Assembly (NCBI GenBank): GCA_017454915.1
Contig: JAFTCC010000018.1
Span: 33,662 to 97,661 of the forward strand
DNA length: 64,000 nt
Reading direction: 5' to 3'
Source: Paludibacteraceae bacterium
GTDB lineage: Bacteria; Bacteroidota; Bacteroidia; Bacteroidales; Paludibacteraceae
Numbering within the stretch: the stretch's first letter is position 1; each line of letters starts with the position of its first letter. The translations under genes and the position numbers were made by a program. Under the pieces are notes generated by a model. It had not been told where the DNA came from. It did not search any database and worked only from the letters and a program-made list of their open reading frames with translations. Positions 7,651 through 16,534 of this stretch are shown piece after piece.

Positions 7651-9186
7651 ATGAATAATCCTCTAAAAAATAATATGCCGCTCTACCGTTTTTCGCTGGT
7701 TATGAGCGTCATGACATTGCTGCTATATAACATACCGTTTTTCCGCTTTGTAGTGTCGCATTCTGAACTGCCGGCCTTTCGCCTTGCATTGTTCACTTTG
7801 AGCCTGGCCTTGATAATGGTAGCTTTGAATTTTCTGGTTTGCTATCTGTTGGTGTTTCTGACGCGCTATGTTGGGCGTACAATAGTGGCATTGTCTCATG
7901 TACTGAATGCCACATGCGTCTATTTTGTTGTGGTGTACAACACGTTGATGGACGGGTCGATGATGGGCAATGTGTTCAACACCCGCTATAGCGAGGCTTC
8001 GGGATTCTTCTCTGCTCCGCTATTCCTCTGCATGTTTTTTCTTGGAATAGTGCCTGCCGCCTATGTGCTGCTGCAAAAGATTGACTATGGCAAATGGAAG
8101 ACTTTCGGGGTTGCGGCAGGAACTTCGCTTGGTGTTTCGCTTTTGCTGGTGCTTCTTAATTTCAACCAGTTTTTGTGGATAGGGCAGTATGACACTGAGC
8201 TTGGAGGTTTGCTGATGCCATGGTCTTACACCATTAACACATGCCGTATCGCAGCGCAACATCATCAGGCCAATGCCGAAGAGATTATTTTGCCTGAAGC
8301 CTCGTTCCGCAACGATGATAAAGAGGCCGTAGTGCTCGTGATAGGCGAATCTGCGCGTCGTGACAATTTTTCGCTCTATGGCTATGAAAAGAATACAAAT
8401 CCGCGCTTGTCGCAAATGTCTGATGTTATGCCGCTGATGGCGCGTTCTTGCGCGACTTACACCACGGCAGGCGTGAAGTGCATACTTGAGTATGCCGACA
8501 AGTCGCAACTCTACGAAATACTGCCCAACTACCTTTTCCGCAATGGTGCGGACGTGTCGTGGAGGACATCAAATTGGGGCGAACCGCCCGTACACGTTGA
8601 CGAATATCTGTCGCGAGGGGATTTGGCGAAAATTTATGCCGATGAAGATGAGCATTACGACGGAATGCTGTTTGCCGGTGTCAAGGAACGCATAGAACAA
8701 AGCCATAAAAACAAAGTGCTCATAGTGATTCACACCAGCACGAGCCATGGGCCTCGTTATGACCAGCAGTACCCTGCCGAATTTGAAGTGTTTAAGCCTG
8801 TGTGTAGGAGTGTGGAAGAGGGCAGGGATAATATAGAAGGGCTTGTGAACGCGTATGATAATTCGGTGGTCTATACTGATTTCCTTCTTTCACAACTTAT
8901 TGACACACTGCGAACCATGGATGATTGGAAGACTTCTATGCTCTTCGTGTCTGACCACGGTGAGTCGCTCGGTGAGAATGGACTTTTCATGCATGGCGTC
9001 CCTTTGTCAATAGCCCCAAAAGAGCAGTATGAGATACCGTTTCTTGTGTGGACGTCAGATTCGTTGCGTTCACTTAAACATGATAATGCGGAAATAGACC
9101 AGCATTATGTTTTCCATACTGTGTTGGGTCTCTTGAGTGTTGACAGTCCTGTGTATGACGCAGACAAGGATATTTTTGATTTTTAA
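7651..9186 (+). CDS. Phosphoethanolamine transferase (EptA/sulfatase family)
   Basis: 511 residues: about five transmembrane helices in the first 175 residues (DUF1705-type N-terminus), then a periplasmic alkaline-phosphatase-fold domain. The metal-binding motif LVIGESARRDNFSLYGYEK, a Thr-rich stretch (CATYTTAG) that should carry the nucleophile, HTSTSHGPRY and SDHGESLGENG are all present. Relatives move phosphoethanolamine from phosphatidylethanolamine onto lipid A or other glycans, which can reduce cationic peptide binding. Its place after lpxB fits lipid A modification, though the acceptor is inferred. cysK begins only 18 bp later. Confidence 0.88.
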   Translation: MNNPLKNNMPLYRFSLVMSVMTLLLYNIPFFRFVVSHSELPAFRLALFTLSLALIMVALNFLVCYLLVFLTRYVGRTIVALSHVLNATCVYFVVVYNTLMDGSMMGNVFNTRYSEASGFFSAPLFLCMFFLGIVPAAYVLLQKIDYGKWKTFGVAAGTSLGVSLLLVLLNFNQFLWIGQYDTELGGLLMPWSYTINTCRIAAQHHQANAEEIILPEASFRNDDKEAVVLVIGESARRDNFSLYGYEKNTNPRLSQMSDVMPLMARSCATYTTAGVKCILEYADKSQLYEILPNYLFRNGADVSWRTSNWGEPPVHVDEYLSRGDLAKIYADEDEHYDGMLFAGVKERIEQSHKNKVLIVIHTSTSHGPRYDQQYPAEFEVFKPVCRSVEEGRDNIEGLVNAYDNSVVYTDFLLSQLIDTLRTMDDWKTSMLFVSDHGESLGENGLFMHGVPLSIAPKEQYEIPFLVWTSDSLRSLKHDNAEIDQHYVFHTVLGLLSVDSPVYDADKDIFDF

Positions 9187-9204
9187 TTTTTATTTGACAA
9201 GATT

Positions 9205-10110
9205 ATGATTTACAACAGTTTGACAGAATTAATTGGAGGTACGCCGATGCTGCGTGCCGCGCGTGTTGATGGTCAGCAAGCAGAAATTTTGCTAAAGCTG
9301 GAGCGTTATAACCCCGGTGGCAGCGTTAAGGACCGTATAGCCCTCTCCATGATAGAGGATGCCGAACGCCGAGGTTTGCTTCGCGCCGGTTCAACGATAA
9401 TAGAGCCCACGAGCGGCAACACGGGCATAGGGCTTGCATGGGTCGGGCGCGTTAAGGGTTATAAAGTTGTGCTCACGATGCCAGATACCATGTCGGTTGA
9501 ACGGCGTAACCTGCTCAAAGCCTATGGCGCCACGCTGGTGCTCACGCGTGGAGCAGACGGCATGAAAGGCGCGATAGCAAAGGCTGAAGAGTTGAGGAAC
9601 GCCACCGAGGGGGCAGTTATACTTGGTCAGTTCACTAATCCCGCTAATCCCGCTGCACACGAGCGGACCACAGGCGAGGAAATTTGGCGAGACACGGATG
9701 GCAAGGTTGACATATTTGTGGCTGGAGTAGGCACCGGCGGAACAGTGTCAGGCACCGCAAAAGCACTGAAAAGACATAATCCCGACATCAGAATTGTGGC
9801 AGTAGAACCAGCTGCATCGCCAGTGTTGACAAAAGGTGTAGCAGGAAAGCATTCTATACAAGGTATTGGGGCCGGCTTTGTGCCGCAGACTTATGACGCA
9901 GCGTTGGTTGACGAAGTTGTTGACGTGGCAGACGATGCGGCCTTTGAAGCGGCTAAACAGCTGGCGCAGAATAATGGTCTATTAGTTGGCATAAGTTCTG
10001 GCGCCGCATACCATGCCGCCCTGCAGATGGCGATGAATACAGCCAATCGAGGCAAGACGATAGTCGTGTTGCTGCCCGACACTGGCGAACGCTATCTGTC
10101 AGTGCTTTGA
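9205..10110 (+). CDS. cysK: Cysteine synthase A (O-acetylserine sulfhydrylase)
   Basis: This 301-residue PLP enzyme of fold type II carries the Schiff-base Lys in NPGGSVKDR, the substrate loop [13 protein letters not shown], the phosphate-binding [13 protein letters not shown] and the [10 protein letters not shown] segment. It makes cysteine from O-acetylserine and sulfide. The serine acetyltransferase gene follows 32 bp downstream, giving the full two-step pathway; the two enzymes commonly form a complex. The C-terminus is close to the normal family length. Confidence 0.96.
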   Translation: MIYNSLTELIGGTPMLRAARVDGQQAEILLKLERYNPGGSVKDRIALSMIEDAERRGLLRAGSTIIEPTSGNTGIGLAWVGRVKGYKVVLTMPDTMSVERRNLLKAYGATLVLTRGADGMKGAIAKAEELRNATEGAVILGQFTNPANPAAHERTTGEEIWRDTDGKVDIFVAGVGTGGTVSGTAKALKRHNPDIRIVAVEPAASPVLTKGVAGKHSIQGIGAGFVPQTYDAALVDEVVDVADDAAFEAAKQLAQNNGLLVGISSGAAYHAALQMAMNTANRGKTIVVLLPDTGERYLSVL

Positions 10111-10142
10111 CGGTGACGTTTATATTTTTAGCAAAGTGTAAT

Positions 10143-11048
10143 ATGACAATGGATGAGAACCTTTTTGAAATTACGGTAGAGCAGTTGGCACAGGTGGGTT
10201 CTGACGAGGAGCGCATGGGATTGCGCGTGACGTCCAATATGCCTTCTTCTGATGCAATACGCGAGATGATGACACTTGTCCGTTCAGTAATGTTTCCGGG
10301 CTTTTTCGACCGTATGCCCGTTACTGAACGCACGCGGCGCGGAGTGGTTTCTGTTGATACGGAAAAGATTATGAATATAGCAGCGGTGCAGATAGCCCGC
10401 GGCCTGACGTTTTGCTGCGACAAAAGTTCAGAATCCGCTCAGGTTGAGGCATACCGCATGGCCGAAAAATTTATTGCGCGCCTACCGGAGATACGGCGTC
10501 TGCTGCTGACCGACGTAGAGGCTGTGGCGAAAAACGACCCGGCAGTGAGCAGTTTCGGAGAGGTTATTTTCTCCTATCCGGTGATTCAGGTTATGACACA
10601 TTACCGCACCGCTCATGCTCTGTATGAACTTGGAGTGCCAATCATCCCACGCATAATTACGGAGCAGGCCCATTCGCTGACAGGAATAGACATTCATCCT
10701 GCGGCTCAGATAGGCGAGTATTTTGCCATAGACCACGGGACTGGTGTGGTGATAGGAGCTACCACGATAATAGGGAGCCATGTGATGCTATACCAAGGTG
10801 TCACTCTCGGAGCAAAGAATTTCAACTACGACACTGACGGGCACCCTGTTGACGAGCCTCGCCATCCAATCATAGAGGATAACGTGACCATATACAGCAA
10901 TTCGTCTATACTGGGCAGGATAACCATAGGCCACGACACCGTAATAGGTGGCAACGTGTGGCTTACACGTTCAGTACCGCCATTTTCGCGTATAATGCAG
11001 GGTAAACCAATATCGGAATACGGCTTTGCGGATGGGGCAGGAATATAA
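10143..11048 (+). CDS. cysE: Serine O-acetyltransferase
   Basis: About 301 residues from ATG 10143 (ATG 10149 is equally possible; the longer frame to 10107 would overlap cysK). An N-terminal helical region is followed by left-handed beta-helix hexapeptide repeats with the CysE signature GIDIHPAAQIG, the catalytic-region IDHGTGVVIG, and GATTIIGSHVMLYQGVTLGA. It is longer than E. coli CysE, as in the plant/Bacteroidetes type. It acetylates serine for CysK. Both genes are on one transcript, probably together with the transferase at 7651. Confidence 0.94.
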   Translation: MTMDENLFEITVEQLAQVGSDEERMGLRVTSNMPSSDAIREMMTLVRSVMFPGFFDRMPVTERTRRGVVSVDTEKIMNIAAVQIARGLTFCCDKSSESAQVEAYRMAEKFIARLPEIRRLLLTDVEAVAKNDPAVSSFGEVIFSYPVIQVMTHYRTAHALYELGVPIIPRIITEQAHSLTGIDIHPAAQIGEYFAIDHGTGVVIGATTIIGSHVMLYQGVTLGAKNFNYDTDGHPVDEPRHPIIEDNVTIYSNSSILGRITIGHDTVIGGNVWLTRSVPPFSRIMQGKPISEYGFADGAGI

Positions 11049-11070
11049 AAATGCTTTTTTTCGCGTCTTT

Positions 11071-11105
11071 TGTTGCTGTAATTCAGTTTTTTTTCGTACC
11101 TTTGC
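11071..11105 (+). promoter_or_regulatory. rpsO promoter (-33/-7)
   Basis: TTG at 11073-11075 and TACCTTTGC at 11097-11105 are 21 bases apart, matching the Bacteroidetes housekeeping consensus. It would leave a leader of about 75 bases before rpsO, long enough for the autoregulatory structures known for S15 mRNAs, though none was folded here. Confidence 0.75.
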
Positions 11106-11186
11106 AACCGCTTTTACGAAAGCATAGAAATGCGGGAGAGCGTAATAGCGCGACCGTTATCGTTTAACTTTTTAATTATCAAAACA

Positions 11187-11462
11187 ATGTATCTTACTTC
11201 AGAGAAAAAGGCCGAGTTGTTTGAGAAACACGGCGCACAACACAAGGCAACAGACACCGGTTCAGCCGAGTCACAGATTGCTCTTTTCACTTTCCGCATC
11301 AGCCACTTGACAGCTCACATGCAGAAAAACCACAAGGACGTTGGCACAAAGCGTGCTCTTCTCGCCCTCGTTGGTAAACGCCGCCGTCTGCTTGACTATC
11401 TTAAGGAGCGCGACATCGAACGTTACCGTGCAGTCCTCAAAGACCTCGACCTGCGTAAGTAA
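11187..11462 (+). CDS. rpsO: 30S ribosomal protein S15
   Basis: 91 residues beginning MYLTSEKKAELFEKHG with the S15 core motifs TGSAESQIALFT, HMQKNHKDVGTKRALLALVG and KRRRLLDYLKERD. It binds 16S rRNA helices in the central domain and organises the S6/S18 platform. The start at 11187 is set by the family N-terminus; an upstream in-frame codon at 11130 would add residues of no S15 character. It has its own promoter and a strong terminator, so it is monocistronic. Confidence 0.97.
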   Translation: MYLTSEKKAELFEKHGAQHKATDTGSAESQIALFTFRISHLTAHMQKNHKDVGTKRALLALVGKRRRLLDYLKERDIERYRAVLKDLDLRK

Positions 11463-11480
11463 TAGAAACAACGTCACAAA

Positions 11481-11514
11481 CGGGGGAATTCCAACAGCGG
11501 ATTTCCCCGTTTTT
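11481..11514 (+). terminator. rpsO terminator
   Basis: The inverted repeat CGGGGGAATTCC / GGATTTCCCCG (one bulge, 6-base loop) is followed directly by five T residues, 18 bases after the rpsO stop. Confidence 0.85.
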
Positions 11515-11537
11515 CAATTCTGAAATATTACATAAGA

Positions 11538-11924
11538 ATGTCAATATTAGGAAACATATTGTGGTTGGTCCTCGGCGGCATTATTATGGCTATCATGTAT
11601 TGTATTGCCGGCTTGCTGATGTGCTTAACAATAGTGGGCATACCTTTTGGCGTGCAGATGTTCAAAATAGCAGGGTTTGTCGCATTTCCCTTTGGTCATC
11701 GAATGCAGAGCACCAAACCGTCGATGGGTTGCCTGTCGTTGGCTTTTAACATTATCTGGATTGTGTTAGGCTGGTGGGAATTGGCAATCATTCATTGCTT
11801 GTTGGGTCTGGTACTATGTATCACGATAGTAGGCATCCCGTTTGGCGTTCAGCATTTTAAGATTGCGGTTGGCACCATCATGCCTTTTGGAATGGAAATA
11901 GTTGATGACGACTCGCAAGTTTAA
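11538..11924 (+). CDS. YccF-domain inner-membrane protein
   Basis: 128 residues made of two similar halves, each with a hydrophobic stretch and the YccF signature: GLLMCLTIVGIPFGVQMFKIA in the first half and LVLCITIVGIPFGVQHFKIA in the second, each followed by a PFG motif. The family is a widespread small membrane protein of unknown role. About four transmembrane segments are predicted. It stands alone between the rpsO terminator and a tRNA gene. Confidence 0.88.
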   Translation: MSILGNILWLVLGGIIMAIMYCIAGLLMCLTIVGIPFGVQMFKIAGFVAFPFGHRMQSTKPSMGCLSLAFNIIWIVLGWWELAIIHCLLGLVLCITIVGIPFGVQHFKIAVGTIMPFGMEIVDDDSQV

Positions 11925-11941
11925 TGGAAATTAGTGCGGAT

Positions 11942-11973
11942 TTTGTGCTTTGAGCAAAATTTTGTACCTTTGC
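11942..11973 (+). promoter_or_regulatory. tRNA-Arg(TCT) promoter
   Basis: TTTG at 11942-11945 and TACCTTTGC at 11965-11973 with a 19-base spacer, 24 bases before the mature tRNA. Confidence 0.75.
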
Positions 11974-11997
11974 ACGAAATTTCTACAAAACATAGTT

Positions 11998-12071
11998 GGT
12001 TCAGTAGCTCAGTTGGATAGAGCAACAGCCTTCTAAGCTGTGGGTCTCGGGTTCGAATCCCGACTGAATCA
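11998..12071 (+). tRNA. tRNA-Arg (anticodon TCT)
   Basis: A full cloverleaf: acceptor GGTTCAG pairs with CTGAATC, D stem GCTC/GAGC, anticodon stem ACAGC/GCTGT with loop CTTCTAA (anticodon TCT, reads AGA), T stem TCGGG/CCCGA around TTCGAAT. The discriminator base is A and the 3' CCA is not encoded. Confidence 0.97.
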
Positions 12072-12089
12072 CATTTGTCAAGCAACTGA

Positions 12090-12125
12090 AACAGAGGTTA
12101 TTAACAATCTCTGTTTTCTTTTTTT
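12090..12125 (+). terminator. Terminator of tRNA-Arg(TCT)
   Basis: AACAGAG at 12090-12096 and CTCTGTT at 12109-12115 form a stem followed by a T-rich tract through 12125, about 20 bases past the tRNA. Confidence 0.75.
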
Positions 12126-12261
12126 CAGTTCATGGCTTGCGTATGGCATCACGCGTGCGGCGTATCAGCGTCATGATATCATTGTCGTTCAACTCTATCT
12201 GTCTGCCGAAAGTTTGACTACAATCTTGCGAGTACGATGCACAATGTTGTTGCGCTCATTT

Positions 12262-12281
12262 ATCCCAAATCGGTCATTAGA
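12262..12281 (-). repeat. Lone end of the 58.8-kb repeat family
   Basis: 19 of 20 bases match the terminal inverted repeat consensus TCTAATGACCGATTTGGGTT on the minus strand. It sits in the 338-bp gap between the two tRNA-Arg genes (12072-12409), which otherwise holds only the two tRNA terminators and no credible gene. Confidence 0.75.
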
Positions 12282-12377
12282 ATTTACATTTTATGTTGGA
12301 ATGCGGTATTATGTTAGTGTGGTTGGTAGTGTTGTGTTCAGTTTGCATTTATGTGGAATGTTTGAATTGTAGAAAAC

Positions 12378-12405
12378 AAAAAGAGAGCGTTAAAAGCTCT
12401 CTTTC
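12378..12405 (-). terminator. Terminator of tRNA-Arg(ACG)
   Basis: A symmetrical repeat, AAAGAGAGC and GCTCTCTTT around a short loop, followed on the minus strand by a T-rich run, just beyond the 3' end of the minus-strand tRNA. Confidence 0.8.
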
Positions 12406-12409
12406 AGTG

Positions 12410-12483
12410 TGACCGCGTAGGGATTCAAACCCTAAACCTTCTGATCCGTAGTCAGATGCTCTATTCAGTTGAGCTACGCAGCC
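12410..12483 (-). tRNA. tRNA-Arg (anticodon ACG)
   Basis: On the minus strand: acceptor GGCTGCG with CGCGGTC (two G-T wobbles), D stem GCTC/GAGC, anticodon stem TCTGA/TCAGA around CTACGGA (anticodon ACG, wobble A expected to become inosine), and a TTTGAAT T loop. No encoded CCA. Confidence 0.96.
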
Positions 12484-12505
12484 AATCCTTTTTGATTTTG
12501 CGACT

Positions 12506-12514
12506 GCAAAGGTA
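12506..12514 (-). promoter_or_regulatory. tRNA-Arg(ACG) -7 box
   Basis: Minus-strand TACCTTTGC, identical to the box of the other tRNA-Arg gene, 22 bases before the mature 5' end. Confidence 0.7.
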
Positions 12515-12548
12515 AGACTTTTTTTTCAATCGGCAAAGTTTTTTGCCA

Positions 12549-13586
12549 TTATTTTTGAAAATTTTTACTGGTAATGATGTCATAACCATCTTTGCCCTGC
12601 TTCTTGACAATCAAGAGGCACTGCATAGAAGAATCGTTTTGGCAGATTTCCAATGCTTTATCAACTCCGAGCACCATGAATGCTGTTGCGTATGCGTCAG
12701 CTTTAGCGCAATTGCTTGCGATAACAGTAGCGCTGAGCACTTCGGTCTGCGCTGGATAGCCAGTACGCGGGTCTATCGTGTGCCCGTAGCGTTTGCCGTT
12801 GACTTCATAGTAACGCCTGTAGTTGCCCGAGGTGGCAAGCGCGGCGTTGGTCAGGTTGACGATTCGTTGCACTTCGTTTGATGTGTTGTCAGGGTCATCG
12901 TCTGGCGTGTTGATGCCGACGTGCCATGGCTCGCCTTTTTCGTTAACTCCTTCGGCAACTATTTCGCCGCCGATTTCAACAATGAAGTTTTTGCAGCCGT
13001 CGTTGCGCAGCATGTTTGCGACTTCATCCGCAGCAAAGCCTTTGGCAATAGCGCTTGCGTCGATTCGGATGTTCGGGGCAGATTTAGTGAGCCTGTTTCC
13101 GTTGAGTTGAATTTTGTCCATGCCGACAGAAGGTAATAGCCGTTGAATGTCTTCGTCGCTGACTTCACGGCGTTCTTCCTTGCCAAATCCCCAGATGTCA
13201 ACAAGTGGCGCGACGGTGATGTCAAATGCGTGTCCTGTGTTTTCCCATACATCGTGAGCACATCCGTACAGCCTGATGAACTCGGGGCTGACGGTGTCGG
13301 TCAGATTGCTGTTGAGGGCAGAGAGTTGGCTGCGCGGGTTGAACATGGAAAGCGTTCGGTCAACGTTCTGCAATGTCTTCAAAATCTGCTCTCCGAGGTC
13401 AGCCTGCTTTGGATGCTGGTATTTTACGTTGTATATGGTGCCGAAAATAGGTCCGCATGCTGTTGCGTACTCTGCCGTGTCCTTATTAGCAGATTGGGTG
13501 TCGCCTTGGTCGTAAAAAAACAAGAAATAGCCGCCGAGAAGGAGCAGGGCGGCTGAAAAGCAAAGGCTTAATACTTTATTATTCAT
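12549..13586 (-). CDS. apbE: FAD:protein FMN transferase (ApbE family)
   Basis: 345 residues with a single N-terminal membrane anchor (about residues 4-25) and then the ApbE fold: GTIYNVKY near the FAD pocket, FNPRSQLSALN, GHAFDITVAPLVDIWGFG, RIDASAIAKGFAADEVA, VEIGGEIVAEG and the C-terminal YGHTIDPRTGYPAQ. ApbE attaches FMN covalently to Thr of NqrB/NqrC/RnfG-type subunits on the outer face of the membrane. Its start overlaps the stop of the upstream glycosyltransferase by 8 bases, so the pair is translationally linked. The substrate proteins are not in this window. Confidence 0.93.
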   Translation of the reverse strand: MNNKVLSLCFSAALLLLGGYFLFFYDQGDTQSANKDTAEYATACGPIFGTIYNVKYQHPKQADLGEQILKTLQNVDRTLSMFNPRSQLSALNSNLTDTVSPEFIRLYGCAHDVWENTGHAFDITVAPLVDIWGFGKEERREVSDEDIQRLLPSVGMDKIQLNGNRLTKSAPNIRIDASAIAKGFAADEVANMLRNDGCKNFIVEIGGEIVAEGVNEKGEPWHVGINTPDDDPDNTSNEVQRIVNLTNAALATSGNYRRYYEVNGKRYGHTIDPRTGYPAQTEVLSATVIASNCAKADAYATAFMVLGVDKALEICQNDSSMQCLLIVKKQGKDGYDIITSKNFQK

Positions 13587-14322
13587 GATTTTGTTTCTTT
13601 TGGGGATACGTGCGGAACAGGCTTTGCCATTTAAGCCTAATCACGCCCAATAGTGCCTCGGAGAATATGCCTCCAGACATCTTGCTGGTGCCCAGTTCCC
13701 TGTTCACGAACACAATTGGTACTTCTTTGATATTGAAGCCGCACTTGTAAGCGGTGAATTTCATTTCTATTTGGAAGCCATATCCTTTGAAGTGTATTTT
13801 GTCAAACTCTATGGTTTCCAAGACATTCCGCCTATAGCATTTGAATCCTGCTGTTGTGTCTTTGATAGGCAGCCCTAATACGAACCTGACATATTGGCTG
13901 CCGAAATAAGACATGATGACTCTTCCGATTGGCCAGTTGACAACGTTGACGCCGCTTACGTATCGTGAGCCGATAGCCACGTCCACTCCGTTGTTGGCGC
14001 ATGCGTCGAAGAGTCGGCATAGGTCATCGGGGTTGTGGCTGAAGTCGGCGTCCATCTCAAAAATGTAGTCGTACTTATGCTCCAGCGCCCACTTGAATCC
14101 GCAGATGTATGCTGTGCCTAATCCTTGTTTACCTTTGCGCTCGACGATGAAAAGCCTGTCAGGAAACTCTTCCATCATAGATTTAACTATCGATGCAGTT
14201 CCGTCGGGTGAGCCATCGTCAATAATAAGCACATGAAAATCTATTGGCTGGCGGAAAACGGCGCGAATGATGTTGGCAATGTTCTCTTTTTCGTTGTATG
14301 TAGGAATGATGACAAGTTGCAT
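13579..14322 (-). CDS. Family 2 glycosyltransferase, polyprenol-phosphate mannosyl/glucosyltransferase type
   Basis: 247 residues, with no C-terminal membrane segment. The GT-A fold motifs are IIPTYNEKENI at the N-terminus, IIDDGSPDGTA, and the metal-binding DxD in EMDADFSHNPDDL, followed by GSRYVSG and TAGFKCYRR. This is the pattern of dolichol/polyprenol-phosphate mannosyltransferase (DPM1-like), which charges a lipid carrier with a sugar at the cytoplasmic membrane face. The sugar is not certain. It is the first gene of a pair with apbE, and the MBL hydrolase gene lies 30 bp upstream on the same strand. Confidence 0.88.
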   Translation of the reverse strand: MQLVIIPTYNEKENIANIIRAVFRQPIDFHVLIIDDGSPDGTASIVKSMMEEFPDRLFIVERKGKQGLGTAYICGFKWALEHKYDYIFEMDADFSHNPDDLCRLFDACANNGVDVAIGSRYVSGVNVVNWPIGRVIMSYFGSQYVRFVLGLPIKDTTAGFKCYRRNVLETIEFDKIHFKGYGFQIEMKFTAYKCGFNIKEVPIVFVNRELGTSKMSGGIFSEALLGVIRLKWQSLFRTYPQKKQNHE

Positions 14323-14352
14323 AAGTTTGAATATATGGTAGAATGTAAAAGA

Positions 14353-15162
14353 TTATGTCAGGTTATAAACCGGCGAAGGTGTAACTCGTGGCAGAGTGTG
14401 GATTATAAGGTCGTTTTGAGTGTCTATTCCGGCGTTGTTGAGATGCAATTCTACTGTTGCTCGCGCTATGTCCGGTGTGTTGTTGTTCTGGCTGAGGTGG
14501 CACAGCCACACTTTCTTGAGTCGTTGTGTGTAGTTGTGTGCCAAGAAAGCTCCGCAAGTATCGTTGCACATGTGTCCCACGTCAGATATAACCCTTTTTT
14601 TCAACTTGTCGGGGTAGCGACCATTGAGCAGCAGTTGCTCGTCGTAGTTAGCCTCGATGATTACGTAGTCGCTTTGCCTTACGAAGCGCGCAAGCACGTC
14701 ATCGGTGCGTCCGACGTCAGTGGCAAGTGTGATGTGTATGTTTTGGTGTTCAATGAAAAATCCGACGCAGTCACGTGAGTCGTGCGACACTCCGAAAGGT
14801 GTTATGCTAAAATCCGCCAACTGGAACGTTGTGTATTTGTTGATGAAACGCCTGTACACTGGTGCCGGTTTGTCTTTGACAGCCCAGTTGCCATCGAGGC
14901 CCTCAAAAGTTTCTCGTGTTGCATACACCGGCAGTTGGAAACGTTTGGCGACACCTCCCAAACCGCGCACGTGGTCAGCATGGTCGTGAGTTATCAGCAC
15001 TCCGAGCAAACTTTTGATGTCTATGGCCATATCCCTGAGCCCTTTGCGAATCTGAAGCGAACTTATGCCGGCATCTATCAGCAATCCCTTGTCGCGGGTG
15101 CCGAAATAGTAGCTATTACCATTGCTGCCGCTCGAAAAACTTCTGAATATTAGAGTGCTCAT
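14353..15162 (-). CDS. MBL-fold metallohydrolase (WalJ/YycJ-like)
   Basis: 269 residues with the metallo-beta-lactamase metal site ITHDHADHVRGLGG near residue 60, SHDSRDCVGF, a later DVGHMCNDTCG segment and HLSQNNNTP. The opening SSGSNGNSYYFG is typical of the WalJ/YycJ (VicX) group, assigned as nucleases or hydrolases tied to cell wall or DNA maintenance in other phyla. It has a consensus promoter at 15190-15220 overlapping the divergent M48 protease promoter. Confidence 0.85.
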   Translation of the reverse strand: MSTLIFRSFSSGSNGNSYYFGTRDKGLLIDAGISSLQIRKGLRDMAIDIKSLLGVLITHDHADHVRGLGGVAKRFQLPVYATRETFEGLDGNWAVKDKPAPVYRRFINKYTTFQLADFSITPFGVSHDSRDCVGFFIEHQNIHITLATDVGRTDDVLARFVRQSDYVIIEANYDEQLLLNGRYPDKLKKRVISDVGHMCNDTCGAFLAHNYTQRLKKVWLCHLSQNNNTPDIARATVELHLNNAGIDTQNDLIIHTLPRVTPSPVYNLT

Positions 15163-15189
15163 GGAAGGATTTTTTTCGCTTTCAATCTA

Positions 15190-15220
15190 CAAAGTTACGA
15201 TATTTTTGTGTATCTGCAAA
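15190..15220 (-). promoter_or_regulatory. Promoter of the MBL hydrolase operon
   Basis: Minus strand: TTTG (15217-15220), 19-base spacer, TAACTTTG (15190-15197). Confidence 0.7.
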
Positions 15221-15236
15221 AATATGTGTAAATTTG
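15205..15236 (+). promoter_or_regulatory. Promoter of the M48 protease, leaderless
   Basis: TTTG at 15205-15208, a 20-base spacer, TAAATTTG at 15229-15236, and ATG at 15241. The predicted start of transcription falls on or within a few bases of the ATG. It overlaps the divergent promoter for the MBL gene. Confidence 0.7.
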
Positions 15237-15240
15237 TGCT

Positions 15241-16503
15241 ATGATTTACAGCATAATTCTCATTCTGATAGTGGGCGAGTGGCTGTGGGGCAGAGTGCTT
15301 TCTGTACTTGACATTAAGGCTTCCCACTGGGCGCTGCCAGCCTCTGTGGAAGACATTTATGACCCTGACAGATATGCCCGCCAGCAACAGTATTTGCGGA
15401 CCAATGCACGCTTCGGTTGGTTTTATTCGACGATTAACATGCTCATTACAGTTGTGTTTTTTGCAGCTGGCGGATTTGGATGGTTAGACGGCATAGTCAG
15501 CGGTTGGGCAATGGGCATTTCGCTGTCGTGGTTGCCGAGCGAGGCAGTCGCCGCCGCATTGTTTTTCGCTGGAGTGTCATTGGCAACCAGCATTATCCGG
15601 TGGCCGTTCTCTTACTATGACACATTTGTAATAGAGCAGAGTTTTGGCTTCAACAAGTCAACGCGTCTTCGTTTTGTGCGTGATATCCTCACAAGTCTTT
15701 TGCTCAACATCGTGCTAACCACCTTGATAGTAATACCATTGGTGGTTATTTATTTGGCAATACCTCAGTGGTTTTGGCTTGCCGCGCTTGGTGTTGTGCT
15801 TGTATTTCAACTGTTCTTTGGTGAGTTTTATAGCGTGCTCATCGTGCCACTGTTCAACAAGCAGACTCCGCTTGCCGATGGTGAGCTTCGCAGTGCGATA
15901 GAACGATTTGCAGTGCGTGCTGATTTCAGCATCAAAGGCATCTATGTTATGGATGCCAGCAGCAGAACCACAAAGGCAAATGCGTACTTCACCGGCTTTG
16001 GCAAACAAAAGCGCATAGTGCTTTATGACACGCTCATAGAGCAGTTGACAACTGATGAAATCGTTGCTGTGCTCGCCCATGAGATAGGTCACTACAAACA
16101 CCGTCACACATGGAAATCATTAGCCTCCGGTGCGTTGCAGCAGATGGTGATATTTTTCCTTATGGGCTTGTGCCTGTCAAGTTCTTCGCTGGCATCAGCC
16201 GCAGGTGCTTCCGAACCTTCTTTTCATGTTAATATGCTGATGTTTAGCTTTATATTCACTCCAGCCAGCATTTTGCTCGGTATGTTGGATAATGTTCTCT
16301 CGCGCCGACACGAATATCAGGCAGACGCTTTTGCCGCTCAGTTCGGTATGGCAGAACCGCTCATAAGCGCGCTAAAGAAAATCACATCGCAGGCTATGGG
16401 CAACCTCAATCCGCATCCGGTAAGAGTGTTCGTAGATTATTCACACCCCACGCTTGCGCAGCGTATTGAGAGGCTTAGGGCAAATTCAGAAGTGAGCAAA
16501 TAG
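15241..16503 (+). CDS. M48 family metallopeptidase (CAAX/Ste24-type membrane protease)
   Basis: 420 residues with multiple transmembrane helices in the first 220 residues and two more near 300-350. The zinc site HEIGHYKHRH lies near residue 280, preceded by TDEIVAVLA, and the third ligand is in the SRRHEYQADAFA segment near 360. FVIEQSFGFNKST and FGEFYSVLIVPLFNKQTPL are typical of the Ste24 group. In bacteria these proteases act in membrane protein quality control; a prenyl substrate is unlikely. The start codon follows its promoter box by only four bases. Confidence 0.93.
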   Translation: MIYSIILILIVGEWLWGRVLSVLDIKASHWALPASVEDIYDPDRYARQQQYLRTNARFGWFYSTINMLITVVFFAAGGFGWLDGIVSGWAMGISLSWLPSEAVAAALFFAGVSLATSIIRWPFSYYDTFVIEQSFGFNKSTRLRFVRDILTSLLLNIVLTTLIVIPLVVIYLAIPQWFWLAALGVVLVFQLFFGEFYSVLIVPLFNKQTPLADGELRSAIERFAVRADFSIKGIYVMDASSRTTKANAYFTGFGKQKRIVLYDTLIEQLTTDEIVAVLAHEIGHYKHRHTWKSLASGALQQMVIFFLMGLCLSSSSLASAAGASEPSFHVNMLMFSFIFTPASILLGMLDNVLSRRHEYQADAFAAQFGMAEPLISALKKITSQAMGNLNPHPVRVFVDYSHPTLAQRIERLRANSEVSK

Positions 16504-16534
16504 TAGATGTCGCCTAACAGTTAGCGCCTTATTC

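Noticed and set aside
12040..12372. Open frame of 110 codons next to tRNA-Arg(TCT)
   Set aside because: It begins within the tRNA gene, crosses its terminator and a repeat end, and has no protein-like composition.
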